23,471 bases of DNA from JBHIAG01 sp046758465 (GTDB taxonomy: Bacteria; Acidobacteriota; Terriglobia; Acidiferrales; 2-02-FULL-67-57): positions 1 to 23,471 of the forward strand of contig JBHIAG010000019.1 of the NCBI GenBank assembly GCA_046758465.1, given 5' to 3'. A model generated the notes under the pieces. It searched no databases, had not been told where the DNA came from, and worked only from the letters and a program-made list of their open reading frames with translations. Shown here one piece after another: positions 7,243 through 13,739 of this stretch (positions are counted from its first letter, which is position 1; each line of letters opens with the position of its first letter). A program made the translations under genes and the position numbers.

Positions 7243-7875
7243 GTGCGCTTGATTGTCGGGCTCGGCAACCCTGGGACTGGCTACCGAAACACGCCCCACA
7301 ACCTCGGCTTTCGCGTGATTGACCGGCTGGCGGGGCCGGCGGGCGTCAAACGCACGCGCCGCCGCGAGCCGGCGCGGACAGCCCGCGCACGGCTGGAAGC
7401 CACCGAGGTCGTGCTGGCGCAGCCGGAGACCTTTATGAATGCCAGCGGGCTGGCGGTCGCCGCGCTGCTCGAGCGCTACCGCCTGACCCCGGAGGCGTTG
7501 ATTGTCATCGCCGACGATGTCGCGCTGCCCTGGGGCACGCTGCGCATCCGCGAGCAGGGCAGCGCGGGCGGCCACAAGGGGCTCGAGTCGGTCATCAGCG
7601 CGCTCGACACCCAGGAATTCGTACGCGTGCGCCTGGGAATTCGGCCCGCGCAGCCCGTGGAGGACCTGACCGACTACGTGCTCGCGCCCATACCCGCCGC
7701 GCTCTGCGGGGTTGCTGAGGCGCTGGTCGGCCGGGCGGCCGAAGCCGTACAGGCAATTCTGCGCGAGGGAACGAAGAAGGCGATGACGCACTTCAATCGC
7801 CGGGCGCCCGCCGGGGCGGGCGCGCCCGAAGCGGAGTTGCCTGCCCGTCCGGCAGGCGGGCGCGACACTGTGTGA
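7243..7875 (+). CDS. pth: Peptidyl-tRNA hydrolase
   Basis: Pth frees tRNA from peptidyl-tRNAs dropped by the ribosome. The 210-residue protein shows the family motifs in order: GLGNPG (5-10), the catalytic-His segment TPHNLGF, ETFMNASG, the IADDVALPWGTLRIR segment with the catalytic Asp, and GGHKGLESV. It starts at GTG 7243; AAGGAG inside the end of rplY lies about 13 nt upstream. The last 20 or so residues (Ala/Pro/Arg/Gly-rich) extend past the usual domain end. They are partly encoded by a GCCTGCC/GGCAGGC palindrome (7839-7857) of the dispersed family, which suggests the tail was extended by repeat insertion. rpsF starts 7 nt after the stop. Confidence 0.95.
   Translation: MRLIVGLGNPGTGYRNTPHNLGFRVIDRLAGPAGVKRTRRREPARTARARLEATEVVLAQPETFMNASGLAVAALLERYRLTPEALIVIADDVALPWGTLRIREQGSAGGHKGLESVISALDTQEFVRVRLGIRPAQPVEDLTDYVLAPIPAALCGVAEALVGRAAEAVQAILREGTKKAMTHFNRRAPAGAGAPEAELPARPAGGRDTV
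7839..7857. repeat. GCCTGCC-type palindrome inside pth
   Basis: GCCTGCC (7839-7845) and GGCAGGC (7851-7857) form a 7-bp inverted repeat around CGTCC. It matches the arms of the intergenic palindromes at 11345, 13638, 15088 and 16350, but here lies in the coding sequence for the C-terminal tail of Pth. Confidence 0.75.
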
Positions 7876-7882
7876 GGTGAGT

Positions 7883-8284
7883 ATGCGAACCTACGAAGTC
7901 ATCTTTATCATTCGGCCGGACGTGCCGGAGGGCGAGGTTGACGCCCTGGTCGCGTCCTTTGAGCAGGTGGTGACGGGCACTGGCGGCGGCGCGGGCGTCG
8001 ACAAAGTCGAAAAGTGGGGCAAGCGCAAGCTGGCCTACCGCGTCGCTGGCCAGGGGGAAGGCTACTACGTCTTCTTCGAACTGCACGGGACTGGCGAGAC
8101 CTTGCAGGAACTGGAACGCCGCCTGAAGGTGAGCGAGCCGGTCACCAAGTACCTGAGCGTCCGCGTCGACGAAGAGCGCGAGCGGCTCGAAAAGCTCCGC
8201 CGCCGCCGCGAGCACCGCGCCGTGCGCCGCCAGCAGCGTCAGCCGCCTCCGAGCGCCAAAGCCCCGCCCAGCGGAGCGAGATAA
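7883..8284 (+). CDS. rpsF: 30S ribosomal protein S6
   Basis: S6 pairs with S18 on the platform of the small subunit. The protein begins MRTYEVIFIIRPDV and has the characteristic VEKWGKRKLAYRVAGQGEGYYVFFEL strand region and LKVSEPVTKYLSVRVDE. The tail is Arg/Gln/Pro-rich and about 35 residues longer than the compact fold, as in many S6 proteins. ATG 7883 gives the typical start. GAGGTGA, overlapping the pth stop, is the likely ribosome binding site, though spacing is short; GTG 7877 in frame is the alternative. rpsR follows after 36 nt and rplI after that, the standard S6-S18-L9 order. Confidence 0.95.
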   Translation: MRTYEVIFIIRPDVPEGEVDALVASFEQVVTGTGGGAGVDKVEKWGKRKLAYRVAGQGEGYYVFFELHGTGETLQELERRLKVSEPVTKYLSVRVDEERERLEKLRRRREHRAVRRQQRQPPPSAKAPPSGAR

Positions 8285-8308
8285 CCGGCGGAGCTGCATC
8301 CTCCGCGG
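8285..8308 (+). promoter_or_regulatory. Hairpin between rpsF and rpsR
   Basis: CCGGCGGAG (8285-8293) pairs with CTCCGCGG (8301-8308) with one bulged G, just before the AGAGGAG ribosome binding site of rpsR. It could affect rpsR translation, but I see no known ribosomal-leader motif in it. Confidence 0.35.
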
Positions 8309-8320
8309 AGAGGAGACACA

Positions 8321-8659
8321 ATGGCTGAACAGGACCAACCCGCACAGACTGGTGGCAGCGCGCCTGCGGCGCGCAGCGAGGCCCGCGGAGCCCGCGAACC
8401 GCGTGAGCGTCCCCGGGGGCGGGGCCGGGAGGGAGGTCGCCGCTTCTACCGCCGGCGCAAGATTTGCAAGTTCTGCGCCGAGCGCTTGGACCACATTGAC
8501 TACAAGGACGTGAAACTGCTCGTGCAGTTCGTGACCGAGCGGGGCAAAATTCTTCCCCGCCGCCTCACTGGCACCTGCTCGCCGCACCAGCGCCAGCTCA
8601 AGGTCGCCATCAAGCGCGCGCGCAACATCGCCTTGTTACCGTTTCAGACGGCGCTGTAA
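8321..8659 (+). CDS. rpsR: 30S ribosomal protein S18
   Basis: S18 binds next to S6 in the 30S platform. The core runs from about residue 45 (RRFYRRRKICKFCAE) to the end. It includes the YKDVKLLVQFVTERGKILPRRLTGTCSPHQRQLKVAIKRARNIALLPF signature region and ends exactly where S18 normally ends. Cysteines in CKFC and TCSPH mark a C+ form with a likely zinc site. The first 40 residues are an Ala/Arg/Gly/Glu-rich, probably disordered extension absent from the short S18 proteins. AGAGGAG lies 7 nt before the ATG. The gene is 112 residues long, between rpsF and rplI. Confidence 0.95.
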   Translation: MAEQDQPAQTGGSAPAARSEARGAREPRERPRGRGREGGRRFYRRRKICKFCAERLDHIDYKDVKLLVQFVTERGKILPRRLTGTCSPHQRQLKVAIKRARNIALLPFQTAL

Positions 8660-8678
8660 AATCCTCGTAAGGAGGATT
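8660..8678 (+). promoter_or_regulatory. Hairpin holding an internal Shine-Dalgarno
   Basis: Directly after the rpsR stop, AATCCTC (8660-8666) pairs perfectly with GAGGATT (8672-8678) around GTAAG. The descending arm includes most of an AAGGAGG sequence. No T-run follows, so it is not an intrinsic terminator. It could stabilise the rpsR 3' end or act in the rplI leader. Confidence 0.4.
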
Positions 8679-8702
8679 GGGCACTCAGCCCCCGGGAAAG
8701 CA

Positions 8703-8758
8703 CGGAAAGCGCCGGAACTCGTCGGAACCAGACGGAACGAGGGGCAACAGAACGGAAC
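8703..8758 (+). repeat. CGGAAC array with exact 10-nt period upstream of rplI
   Basis: The hexamer appears at 8703 (CGGAAA), 8713, 8723, 8733 (all CGGAAC), 8743 (GGCAAC) and 8753 (CGGAAC), each exactly 10 nt apart. The spacers differ. The period is not a multiple of three, and no peptide is encoded. The array lies in the 120-nt rpsR-rplI gap, ending 21 nt before the rplI start. Confidence 0.8.
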
Positions 8759-8779
8759 CAGGGGGGATGGAAGGGCAAC

Positions 8780-9226
8780 ATGGAAGTCATTCTACGCGAT
8801 GACATACCCACGCTCGGCCAGCGCGGCGACATCGTCACGGTCAAAGCCGGCTACGCCCGCAACTTCCTCTTCCCCCGCAAGCTCGCCCTGCCCGCCACCT
8901 CCGGCAACCGCAAACAGGTCGAACAGGAAAAGGCGGCGCATGCCCGCCGCGAAGCCAAGCAGATATCGGAGGCCGAAACCCTGGCCCAGATGTTGGCTTC
9001 CCTCACCCTGACCATTCCCGCCCGCGCGGCCGAATCCGATCAGTTGTTCGGCGCCGTAACCGCCATGGATATCGCTGAGGCGCTGGCCGTCAAGGGCTAC
9101 AACATCGATAAGCGCAAGGTGCTGCTCGAAGAACCCATCAAGACCATCGGCGAATACGACGTCCCCCTGCGCCTGCACCGCGAGCTCACCGCCAGCGTCC
9201 GCGTCCACGTCGTCCGCGAACCCTAG
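8780..9226 (+). CDS. rplI: 50S ribosomal protein L9
   Basis: L9 is a two-domain 23S rRNA-binding protein. The 148-residue frame starts MEVILRDDIPTLGQRGDIVTVKAGYARNFLFPRKLALPAT, the conserved N-terminal domain. A long Lys/Glu/Ala-rich connecting helix (about 45-75) and the C-terminal domain follow, with FGAVTAMDIAEAL and IKTIGEYDVPLRLH. GGAAGG lies 5 nt before the ATG. It closes the S6-S18-L9 cluster. The leader carries the CGGAAC array and a hairpin after rpsR, so its expression may be set separately from rpsR. Confidence 0.95.
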   Translation: MEVILRDDIPTLGQRGDIVTVKAGYARNFLFPRKLALPATSGNRKQVEQEKAAHARREAKQISEAETLAQMLASLTLTIPARAAESDQLFGAVTAMDIAEALAVKGYNIDKRKVLLEEPIKTIGEYDVPLRLHRELTASVRVHVVREP

Positions 9227-9276
9227 CCCCCTGCCAACCCTTTCTGAGCCCGCCGCCTCCTTCTCGGTTTTGGCGG

Positions 9277-9331
9277 GGCGGGGTTTTAACCCCGCCGTAT
9301 TAGGTGCAAGAAGAAATGGGGCTTCAGCCCC
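9277..9331. repeat. Paired-hairpin element, copy 1
   Basis: Hairpin 1 has GGCGGGG (9277-9283) and CCCCGCC (9290-9296) around TTTTAA. After 21 nt, hairpin 2 is GGGGCTTCAGCCCC (9318-9331), followed by TGAGG. The layout, with the A-rich spacer, matches the element at 17810-17865. No T-run follows hairpin 1, so it does not look like an rplI terminator. Confidence 0.65.
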
Positions 9332-9540
9332 TGAGGTCAATCGCTTCCGCGCAATCCACGCGGGCTTGGAACGGGGCGAGCCCCCGCGTTTTCCACAAAA
9401 CCCAAGCATGCGCGCACAACTTTGGCGGCTTTTCCACCCCCTTCCCACAACTCCGTGACGATTCTGCTTGCTTCCGACTTCAGCTTTGCTCAAAGCTAGC
9501 GGAGTCTGCCTGCCTCTCCTATCGGCGGGTAGCGGGTTGG

Positions 9541-9564
9541 AGTTTTTCTCTTGCTTACAAGCGA
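9541..9564. repeat. 24-nt direct repeat, left copy
   Basis: This 24-mer contains TTTTTCTCTTGCTT and ends AAGCGA. It matches 21 of 24 positions with 9676-9699. It directly abuts the left end of the three-way-junction element, so the pair brackets that element. Confidence 0.6.
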
Positions 9565-9620
9565 GTTCAACCCCGTGGCTCCCGCCACGGGGCCCAGCGG
9601 CGGGAGCCGCTGGGTTGAAC
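9565..9620. repeat. 56-nt three-way-junction element, copy 1
   Basis: The outer stem is GTTCAACC (9565-9572) with GGTTGAAC (9613-9620). Inside are two perfect 7-bp hairpins, CCGTGGC/GCCACGG with loop TCCC and CAGCGGC/GCCGCTG with loop GGGA, joined by GGCC. The two loops are complementary, and GGCTCCCGCC in the first hairpin is the exact reverse complement of GGCGGGAGCC in the second. An alternative long-range fold is therefore possible. A 55-of-56 identical copy is at 17935-17990. Confidence 0.85.
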
Positions 9621-9675
9621 CGGTGTCCCCCAGACTGGGGCCTGGGGGCTCGAAGAGGAATCAGGAGAGGCGAGG

Positions 9676-9699
9676 AATTTTTCTCTTGCTTGCGAGCGA
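9676..9699. repeat. 24-nt direct repeat, right copy
   Basis: This is the second copy of the 24-mer at 9541-9564, with three mismatches. It ends about 50 nt before the dnaB start. Confidence 0.6.
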
Positions 9700-9751
9700 A
9701 CAGAAGGCGAAAATAACCCGGGGCCTGACCCTCTAAGCCCAGTGCGCATGT

Positions 9752-11113
9752 ATGGCGACTGACGTTACCCTCCAACGCAGCCTCCCCCACAACCTCGAGG
9801 CCGAACGCTCGGTGCTGGGCGCCATCCTGCTCGACAACCAGGCCCTCAACCCCGCCCTGGAAATCCTGCGCGCCGACGATTTCTTTCTCGACGCCCACCG
9901 GCGCATCTTCATTCGCATGATTGCCCTCTCGGAGGCCAACCGGGCGATTGACCTGGTGACGCTCGCCGATGAGTTGACGCGGGCGGGCGAGGGCGAGGCG
10001 GCCGGGGGCATAGCCTATCTCAGCTCGCTGGTGGACGGCGTGCCGCGGGTCACCCACGTCACCCACTACGCCAAGATCGTCAAAGAGAAGTCGCTGCTGC
10101 GCTCCCTCATCCACACCTCGAACAACGTCATCGAACAGGCCTTTGAAGCCGAAGAGCAAGCCGACGAGATTCTGGACCGTGCCGAGCAGGCGATCTTTGG
10201 ACTGGCCGAAGAGCGCGTCAAGGCGGGCTTCCTCGGCATTCAGGAAATTGTCAAGACCAGCTTCCAGACCATCGAGGCGCTCTATGAGCGCGGCCAGCGC
10301 ATCACCGGCCTGGCCACCGGCTTCACCGACTTCGACAACTTGACCTCCGGCTTGCAGCCCGCCGAACTGATTGTGCTGGCGGGCCGACCCTCGATGGGGA
10401 AAACCGCGCTCGCGCTCAACATCGCCGAAGACGTCGCCGTGCGCCAGGGAAAACCCGTCGGACTCTTCAGCGTGGAAATGGCCAAGGAGTCGCTGCTGCT
10501 GCGCCTGTTGTGTTCCGAGGCGCGCGTCAACGCCCATAAGCTGCGTACGGGCTATCTGGGCAAGGAAGAGTGGGGCAAGATGACGGTGGCGCTCGGCCGG
10601 CTGGCCGAAGCCCCCATCTTCATTGACGACTCGCCCACTCTCACCGTGCTCGAGATGCGCTCGAAAGCCCGGCGGCTCAAAGTGGAGCACGACCTGGGCT
10701 TGATCATCGTTGACTACTTGCAGTTGCTGGCCACCAGCGGTCGCTTTGAGAGCCGGCGCCAGGAGATTGACAACATCACCCGCGGCCTGAAGGCCCTGGC
10801 GAAGGAAATGTACCTGCCCGTCATCGCCATCAGCCAGTTGAGCCGCGCCCCGGAGACGCGCGGTGGCGACCATCGCCCGCAACTCTCCGACTTGCGCGAG
10901 TCTGGCTCCATCGAGCAGGACGCCGACCTGGTGGCCTTCATCTTTCGCCCCGAGATGTACCGCGACCCGGAAACCGTCCCGGAAGAGGAGCGGGGGCGCG
11001 CCGAACTGATTGTCGCCAAGCAGCGCAACGGCCCCGTCGGCAAAGTCCGCCTCGCCTTTCTCCGCGAATACACCCGCTTCGAAAACCTGCTCGAGTTCCC
11101 GGAAGAAGAATAG
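9752..11113 (+). CDS. dnaB: Replicative DNA helicase DnaB
   Basis: DnaB is the hexameric 5'-3' helicase of the replication fork. The 453-residue protein has the N-terminal domain (about 8-115, PHNLEAERSVLGAILLD), a linker, and the RecA-like ATPase domain from about 183. That domain has Walker A GRPSMGKT (211-218), the SVEM segment, Walker B LIIVDYLQLL, the VIAISQLSR sensor and SDLRESGSIEQDAD. No intein interrupts the ATPase motifs, where DnaB inteins usually sit. The ATG at 9752 has no clear Shine-Dalgarno. Gene order after rplI is the common L9-DnaB arrangement, here separated by 525 nt of repeats that make shared transcription uncertain. Confidence 0.96.
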   Translation: MATDVTLQRSLPHNLEAERSVLGAILLDNQALNPALEILRADDFFLDAHRRIFIRMIALSEANRAIDLVTLADELTRAGEGEAAGGIAYLSSLVDGVPRVTHVTHYAKIVKEKSLLRSLIHTSNNVIEQAFEAEEQADEILDRAEQAIFGLAEERVKAGFLGIQEIVKTSFQTIEALYERGQRITGLATGFTDFDNLTSGLQPAELIVLAGRPSMGKTALALNIAEDVAVRQGKPVGLFSVEMAKESLLLRLLCSEARVNAHKLRTGYLGKEEWGKMTVALGRLAEAPIFIDDSPTLTVLEMRSKARRLKVEHDLGLIIVDYLQLLATSGRFESRRQEIDNITRGLKALAKEMYLPVIAISQLSRAPETRGGDHRPQLSDLRESGSIEQDADLVAFIFRPEMYRDPETVPEEERGRAELIVAKQRNGPVGKVRLAFLREYTRFENLLEFPEEE

Positions 11114-11693
11114 TTTAATCGACTAGCTTCCGACCGCAACTACCATGGGCAGCGGAGCATCCCCTGCCAATCGTTGCCTTCCCCAACAGAGCTCCGTACG
11201 TCACCTCTACCTTTGAGGTGGACAATAGCAACCCAGCCAAGCTGATTCCACCACCGGCTTCCAAGACCTGAGGGAGCCGGGTAGGGCAGGGGCTTGTCGT
11301 AGCGTAGCGGAGATCCCGCGTTCTTTGCGGGGCCCCCTGCCGCGGCCTGCCTGCGGCAGGCAGGCAAGGCACAAGGCCTTGCCCTACCCAAGCTGCGGGT
11401 GCAGAGCACTCCTTCCAAGCTGCCTCAGCATTGCGGCCCCAGGCGTACCCTGAGTCCCACCAGCCTGCCCTGACCCGCCAGGGGGAAGTTACGCAATAGC
11501 TTCTAGCTTCTCGGCTCCAGAGTCGGATGCTTGCCCGTTCGATGAATTTCCCGCCGAAGGGAAGATAGGCTGCGCGGTTGCTTTCTGGGATAGGTAAGGA
11601 GGTGCTGGCGGGGGGCCGTAGGCGGCGCCGGGCCTTGGGGTATGCCCTGCCTGGAACACCGTGTGTGGACCGCAGCCGGCTCGGGAGGGAGTG
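11114..11693. other. Intergenic region between dnaB and the pilin gene
   Basis: The genes on either side converge here. I see no convincing coding region in 580 nt. A hairpin CACCTC/GAGGTG lies near 11203-11219, and a large inverted-repeat element occupies 11279-11389. The remainder shows no recognisable RNA gene and no clear terminator. Confidence 0.5.
11279..11389. repeat. 111-nt inverted-repeat element containing a GCCTGCC palindrome
   Basis: The left end (11279-11297, beginning GGGTAGGGCA) and right end (11371-11389, ending TGCCCTACCC) are inverted repeats matching at 16 of 19 positions. Inside the right half is a palindrome with arms GCCTGCCTG (11345-11353) and CAGGCAGGC (11357-11365). 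The form is like a miniature inverted-repeat element or a nested pair of REP sequences. Confidence 0.6.
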
Positions 11694-12197
11694 CTATTGG
11701 AGAAGCGGATGGGTGGCGTTGGCGGCGCACGGACCCACCGCCCCGTCGGGCACGGGATTCAGGAAGTGGACGACACCGTCGGCGGTGGTAAAGAAGGCCC
11801 GCCGGCCCGTGCGATTTCCTGAAATCGGGTCGGCGCACAGGCGAAAGTCGTCATTGCGCTGCCCCCCCACGCAGCCCGGACACGGTGTGGTGCTCGTAAC
11901 CTGATAATCAAACCGGTAGCCACTCTTGACGCCGCTCGCCAACACCTCATCAATCAAGCCCTCATCCGGTGGTGGCCCCATGTCGGCCAGCGCGGACGGA
12001 AAACCAACCTCGGAGTGGAAGGTGTGGTAGGCGTGGGCGTTGTTGATAATCGTTCTCAAGGCCGCCACGACAGCAGCCTCGTTGGCTACCATGCGCACCT
12101 TCACAAAGTTGGGGACGGCAATGGCCACGATGATAAGAATAATCGTCACCACAATGAGCAGCTCGACCAAGGAAAAACCGTTTTGCCTGCTCTGCAT
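11694..12197 (-). CDS. Type IV pilin-like prepilin protein
   Basis: The 167-residue product starts MQSRQNG, then FSLVELLIVVTIILIIVAIAVPNF. This is a class III prepilin signal: cleavage after G7, Phe as new residue 1, Glu at +5, and a hydrophobic assembly helix. The globular part has five cysteines, four of them in two close pairs or loops (PCPGC, LCAD, PCAAN), and a GspG/PilE-like C-terminal half. AAGGAG lies 6 nt before the ATG (start 12197). The gene is alone and opposite to its neighbours, away from any visible pilus assembly genes, and has its own promoter at 12288-12316. Whether it is a major pilin, a minor pilin or a type II secretion pseudopilin cannot be told from sequence alone. Confidence 0.85.
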   Translation of the reverse strand: MQSRQNGFSLVELLIVVTIILIIVAIAVPNFVKVRMVANEAAVVAALRTIINNAHAYHTFHSEVGFPSALADMGPPPDEGLIDEVLASGVKSGYRFDYQVTSTTPCPGCVGGQRNDDFRLCADPISGNRTGRRAFFTTADGVVHFLNPVPDGAVGPCAANATHPLLQ

Positions 12198-12287
12198 CGC
12201 CTCTCCTTTGTCCTGGCGTTACCCAGGCAAACCCCGCAAACTCCTGAGCGATCCTCACACTGGAATTGCCTGCTGAAGAGACGGCAT

Positions 12288-12316
12288 ATCTTAACCCAGG
12301 CTTTCTCCCGGTGCAA
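12288..12316 (-). promoter_or_regulatory. Leftward promoter of the pilin gene
   Basis: Read on the minus strand, TTGCAC (12316-12311) and TAAGAT (12293-12288) are separated by exactly 17 nt, close to a sigma-70 promoter. This leaves a leader of about 80 nt. The leader ends in a CCTGG/CCAGG hairpin (near 12210-12226) just before the Shine-Dalgarno. I do not see a c-di-GMP riboswitch. Confidence 0.6.
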
Positions 12317-12324
12317 GAACGCAG

Positions 12325-12353
12325 TTGCGTCCGGCAAGCCCCTGCGTTACAAC
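12325..12353 (+). promoter_or_regulatory. Rightward promoter candidate of alr
   Basis: TTGCGT (12325-12330) and TACAAC (12348-12353) have 17-nt spacing. The -35 boxes of this and the pilin promoter are only 8 nt apart, so the two are back to back. The match to consensus is moderate. Confidence 0.4.
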
Positions 12354-12435
12354 TGCCCTGCGATGTTTCGTAGTCCTCTTTTTGTCTCCGGCCCTCTGCA
12401 CGGGGCACGCCTGCGGGAAGGAGTGAACCCGCACA

Positions 12436-13581
12436 ATGGCTGAGCACCTCTGCTGGGCTGAGATTTCGCTGTCGCGCCTGCGGGAAAACCTTCAGGTCGT
12501 GCGCCGCCGCGTAGGTCCCGCGCGCAAGGTCTTGGCTGTGGTCAAGGCCAACGCCTACGGGCACGGGGCGGTGCCGGTGGCGCAGGCACTGGCTGCGGCC
12601 GGTGCCGACGCCTTGGGTGTCGCCACCCTTAACGAAGGCATCGAACTGCGCGCCGCCGGCATCCGCCAATCAATTCTGGTCTTGACCGGTTTCCTGCCCG
12701 GGGAAGAGCGCGAGCTGCTGGCACACAAGCTGACGCCCGGCATTTGTGAGGTGGCGCAACTCGCGCGGCTCGCCCCACTCGCCCGGCACGCCCGCCAGCC
12801 CCTACCTTGTCACATCAAAATCGACACGGGCATGGGCCGGCTCGGGATTCCCCCGGAGGAGTTGCCGCGTCTGTGCGAAACCCTGGCGGCCAACCCCGCG
12901 CTCGCACTCGAAGGCCTCTACACCCATTTCGCCGCTTCCGAAGACTTCACCTCCGACCAAACCGCCCGCCAGCTCGCCTGCTTCGAGCGCGTTCGCAGCG
13001 CGCTCGCCGCGCGCGGCCTCCGCCCGCCGCTCCTCCACCTGGCCAACACCGGCGCCATCGTCGGCCGACCGGAGAGCTGGGCGACCATGGTGCGGCCGGG
13101 CTCGATGCTCTACGGCTACTTGTCGTTTTTCACCTTCAATGGCCCCGACCGCACGGCCGAGTTCTACCAGCAGTGGCCGCTGCGGCCGGTGCTGGCCCTC
13201 AAGGTGCGCATCTACCTGATTCGCGACCTGCCCGCGGGTGTCCCGGTGGGCTACGGTGCCCGCTACGTCACCCCCCGCCCCGCGCGCATCGCTCTGCTGC
13301 CCATCGGGTATGGCCACGGCTGGCGCCGGGGTCTCGGCGACCGCAGTCGCGTCATCGTGCGCGGCCGCTATGCACCCCTGGTCGGCACGGTGGGAATGGA
13401 CTTGACGCAGGTAGACCTCACCGATGTCCCCGAGGCGCAACCCGGCGATGAGGCCATCTTGATTGGGGAATCCGGCACGGCCGCGATTCCGCCCACCGAG
13501 CCCGCCCGTGCTCTCGGCACGGTGGCCTCGGAGATCCTCTCTGGCCTCGGCCCGCGCATCCCGCGCCTCTATCTCGAGTGA
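12436..13581 (+). CDS. alr: Alanine racemase
   Basis: Alr is the PLP enzyme that makes D-alanine for peptidoglycan. The 381-residue protein has the fold-type III TIM barrel with the PLP lysine at K37 in AVVKANAYGHG, IDTGMGRLG (129-137), MVRPGSMLYGY, and the second catalytic base Tyr at about 273 in VGYGARYVT. The C-terminal beta domain has LPIGYGHGW and VGTVGMDLTQVDLT. Its start has AAGGAG 12 nt upstream. It diverges from the pilin gene and is followed by the PIN/TRAM gene after a gap that has its own promoter. Confidence 0.96.
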   Translation: MAEHLCWAEISLSRLRENLQVVRRRVGPARKVLAVVKANAYGHGAVPVAQALAAAGADALGVATLNEGIELRAAGIRQSILVLTGFLPGEERELLAHKLTPGICEVAQLARLAPLARHARQPLPCHIKIDTGMGRLGIPPEELPRLCETLAANPALALEGLYTHFAASEDFTSDQTARQLACFERVRSALAARGLRPPLLHLANTGAIVGRPESWATMVRPGSMLYGYLSFFTFNGPDRTAEFYQQWPLRPVLALKVRIYLIRDLPAGVPVGYGARYVTPRPARIALLPIGYGHGWRRGLGDRSRVIVRGRYAPLVGTVGMDLTQVDLTDVPEAQPGDEAILIGESGTAAIPPTEPARALGTVASEILSGLGPRIPRLYLE

Positions 13582-13637
13582 GCCTTGCCGCCACGGGCCA
13601 CGCCCGCAATCCCCCTGTCGTTCAACCTAGCGGCTCC

Positions 13638-13662
13638 TGCCTGCCCGGCCGGCCGGCAGGCA
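13638..13662. repeat. GCCTGCC-type palindrome downstream of alr
   Basis: TGCCTGCC (13638-13645) and GGCAGGCA (13655-13662) form an 8-bp inverted repeat around a CGGCCGGCC centre. It is another member of the dispersed family and lies between the alr stop and the next promoter. Confidence 0.7.
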
Positions 13663-13669
13663 AAAGAGC

Positions 13670-13699
13670 TTGCTGGCGGTTTTCCCCCAGTGCTATACT
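13670..13699 (+). promoter_or_regulatory. Extended -10 promoter of the PIN/TRAM gene
   Basis: TGCTATACT (13691-13699) is an extended -10 box (TG, one base, then TATACT). TTGCTG (13670-13675) is a partial -35 box 18 nt upstream. The expected start of transcription is near 13706. A strong AAGGAGG lies downstream at 13733-13739. Confidence 0.65.
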
Positions 13700-13732
13700 C
13701 AAGTGGTACTTTGGCAGTTTATATGCCTTCAT

Positions 13733-13739
13733 AAGGAGG
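13733..13739 (+). promoter_or_regulatory. Strong Shine-Dalgarno without a canonical start codon
   Basis: AAGGAGG is followed 7 nt later by ATC (13747), in frame with the PIN/TRAM protein. No ATG, GTG or TTG lies between this site and TTG 13834 in that frame. The only nearby ATG (13723, in the same frame) is closed by TAA (13732-13734) after three codons. Confidence 0.6.

Larger units (their letters stand above)
9227..9751. other. Repeat-rich intergenic region between rplI and dnaB
   Basis: This 525-nt gap shows no credible gene. It is a mosaic of small inverted repeats: a paired-hairpin element (9277-9331), an AGCTTT/AAAGCT hairpin (9482-9497), a 24-nt direct repeat pair (9541-9564 and 9676-9699) bracketing the three-way-junction element (9565-9620), and a CCCCCAG/CTGGGGG hairpin soon after it. 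Open frames crossing it on both strands are by-products of the GC-rich repeats. Confidence 0.6.

Noticed and set aside
8285..8308. S6:S18 ribosomal leader RNA
   Set aside because: The known motif lies upstream of rpsF, and its conserved core is not seen in this hairpin.
8703..8758. CRISPR array
   Set aside because: Units are only 6 nt with 4-nt gaps and there are no cas genes; it is a short phased array.
9277..9296. Intrinsic terminator of rplI
   Set aside because: The hairpin is strong but is not followed by a T-run, and it belongs to a repeated two-hairpin element.
8792..10882. 696-residue open frame on the minus strand across rplI and dnaB
   Set aside because: It lies opposite two certain genes, has no domain I recognise and owes its length to the GC-rich codons of the real strand.
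12198..12316. c-di-GMP riboswitch before the pilin gene
   Set aside because: Such riboswitches often precede pilin genes, but the conserved GEMM core sequences are missing.
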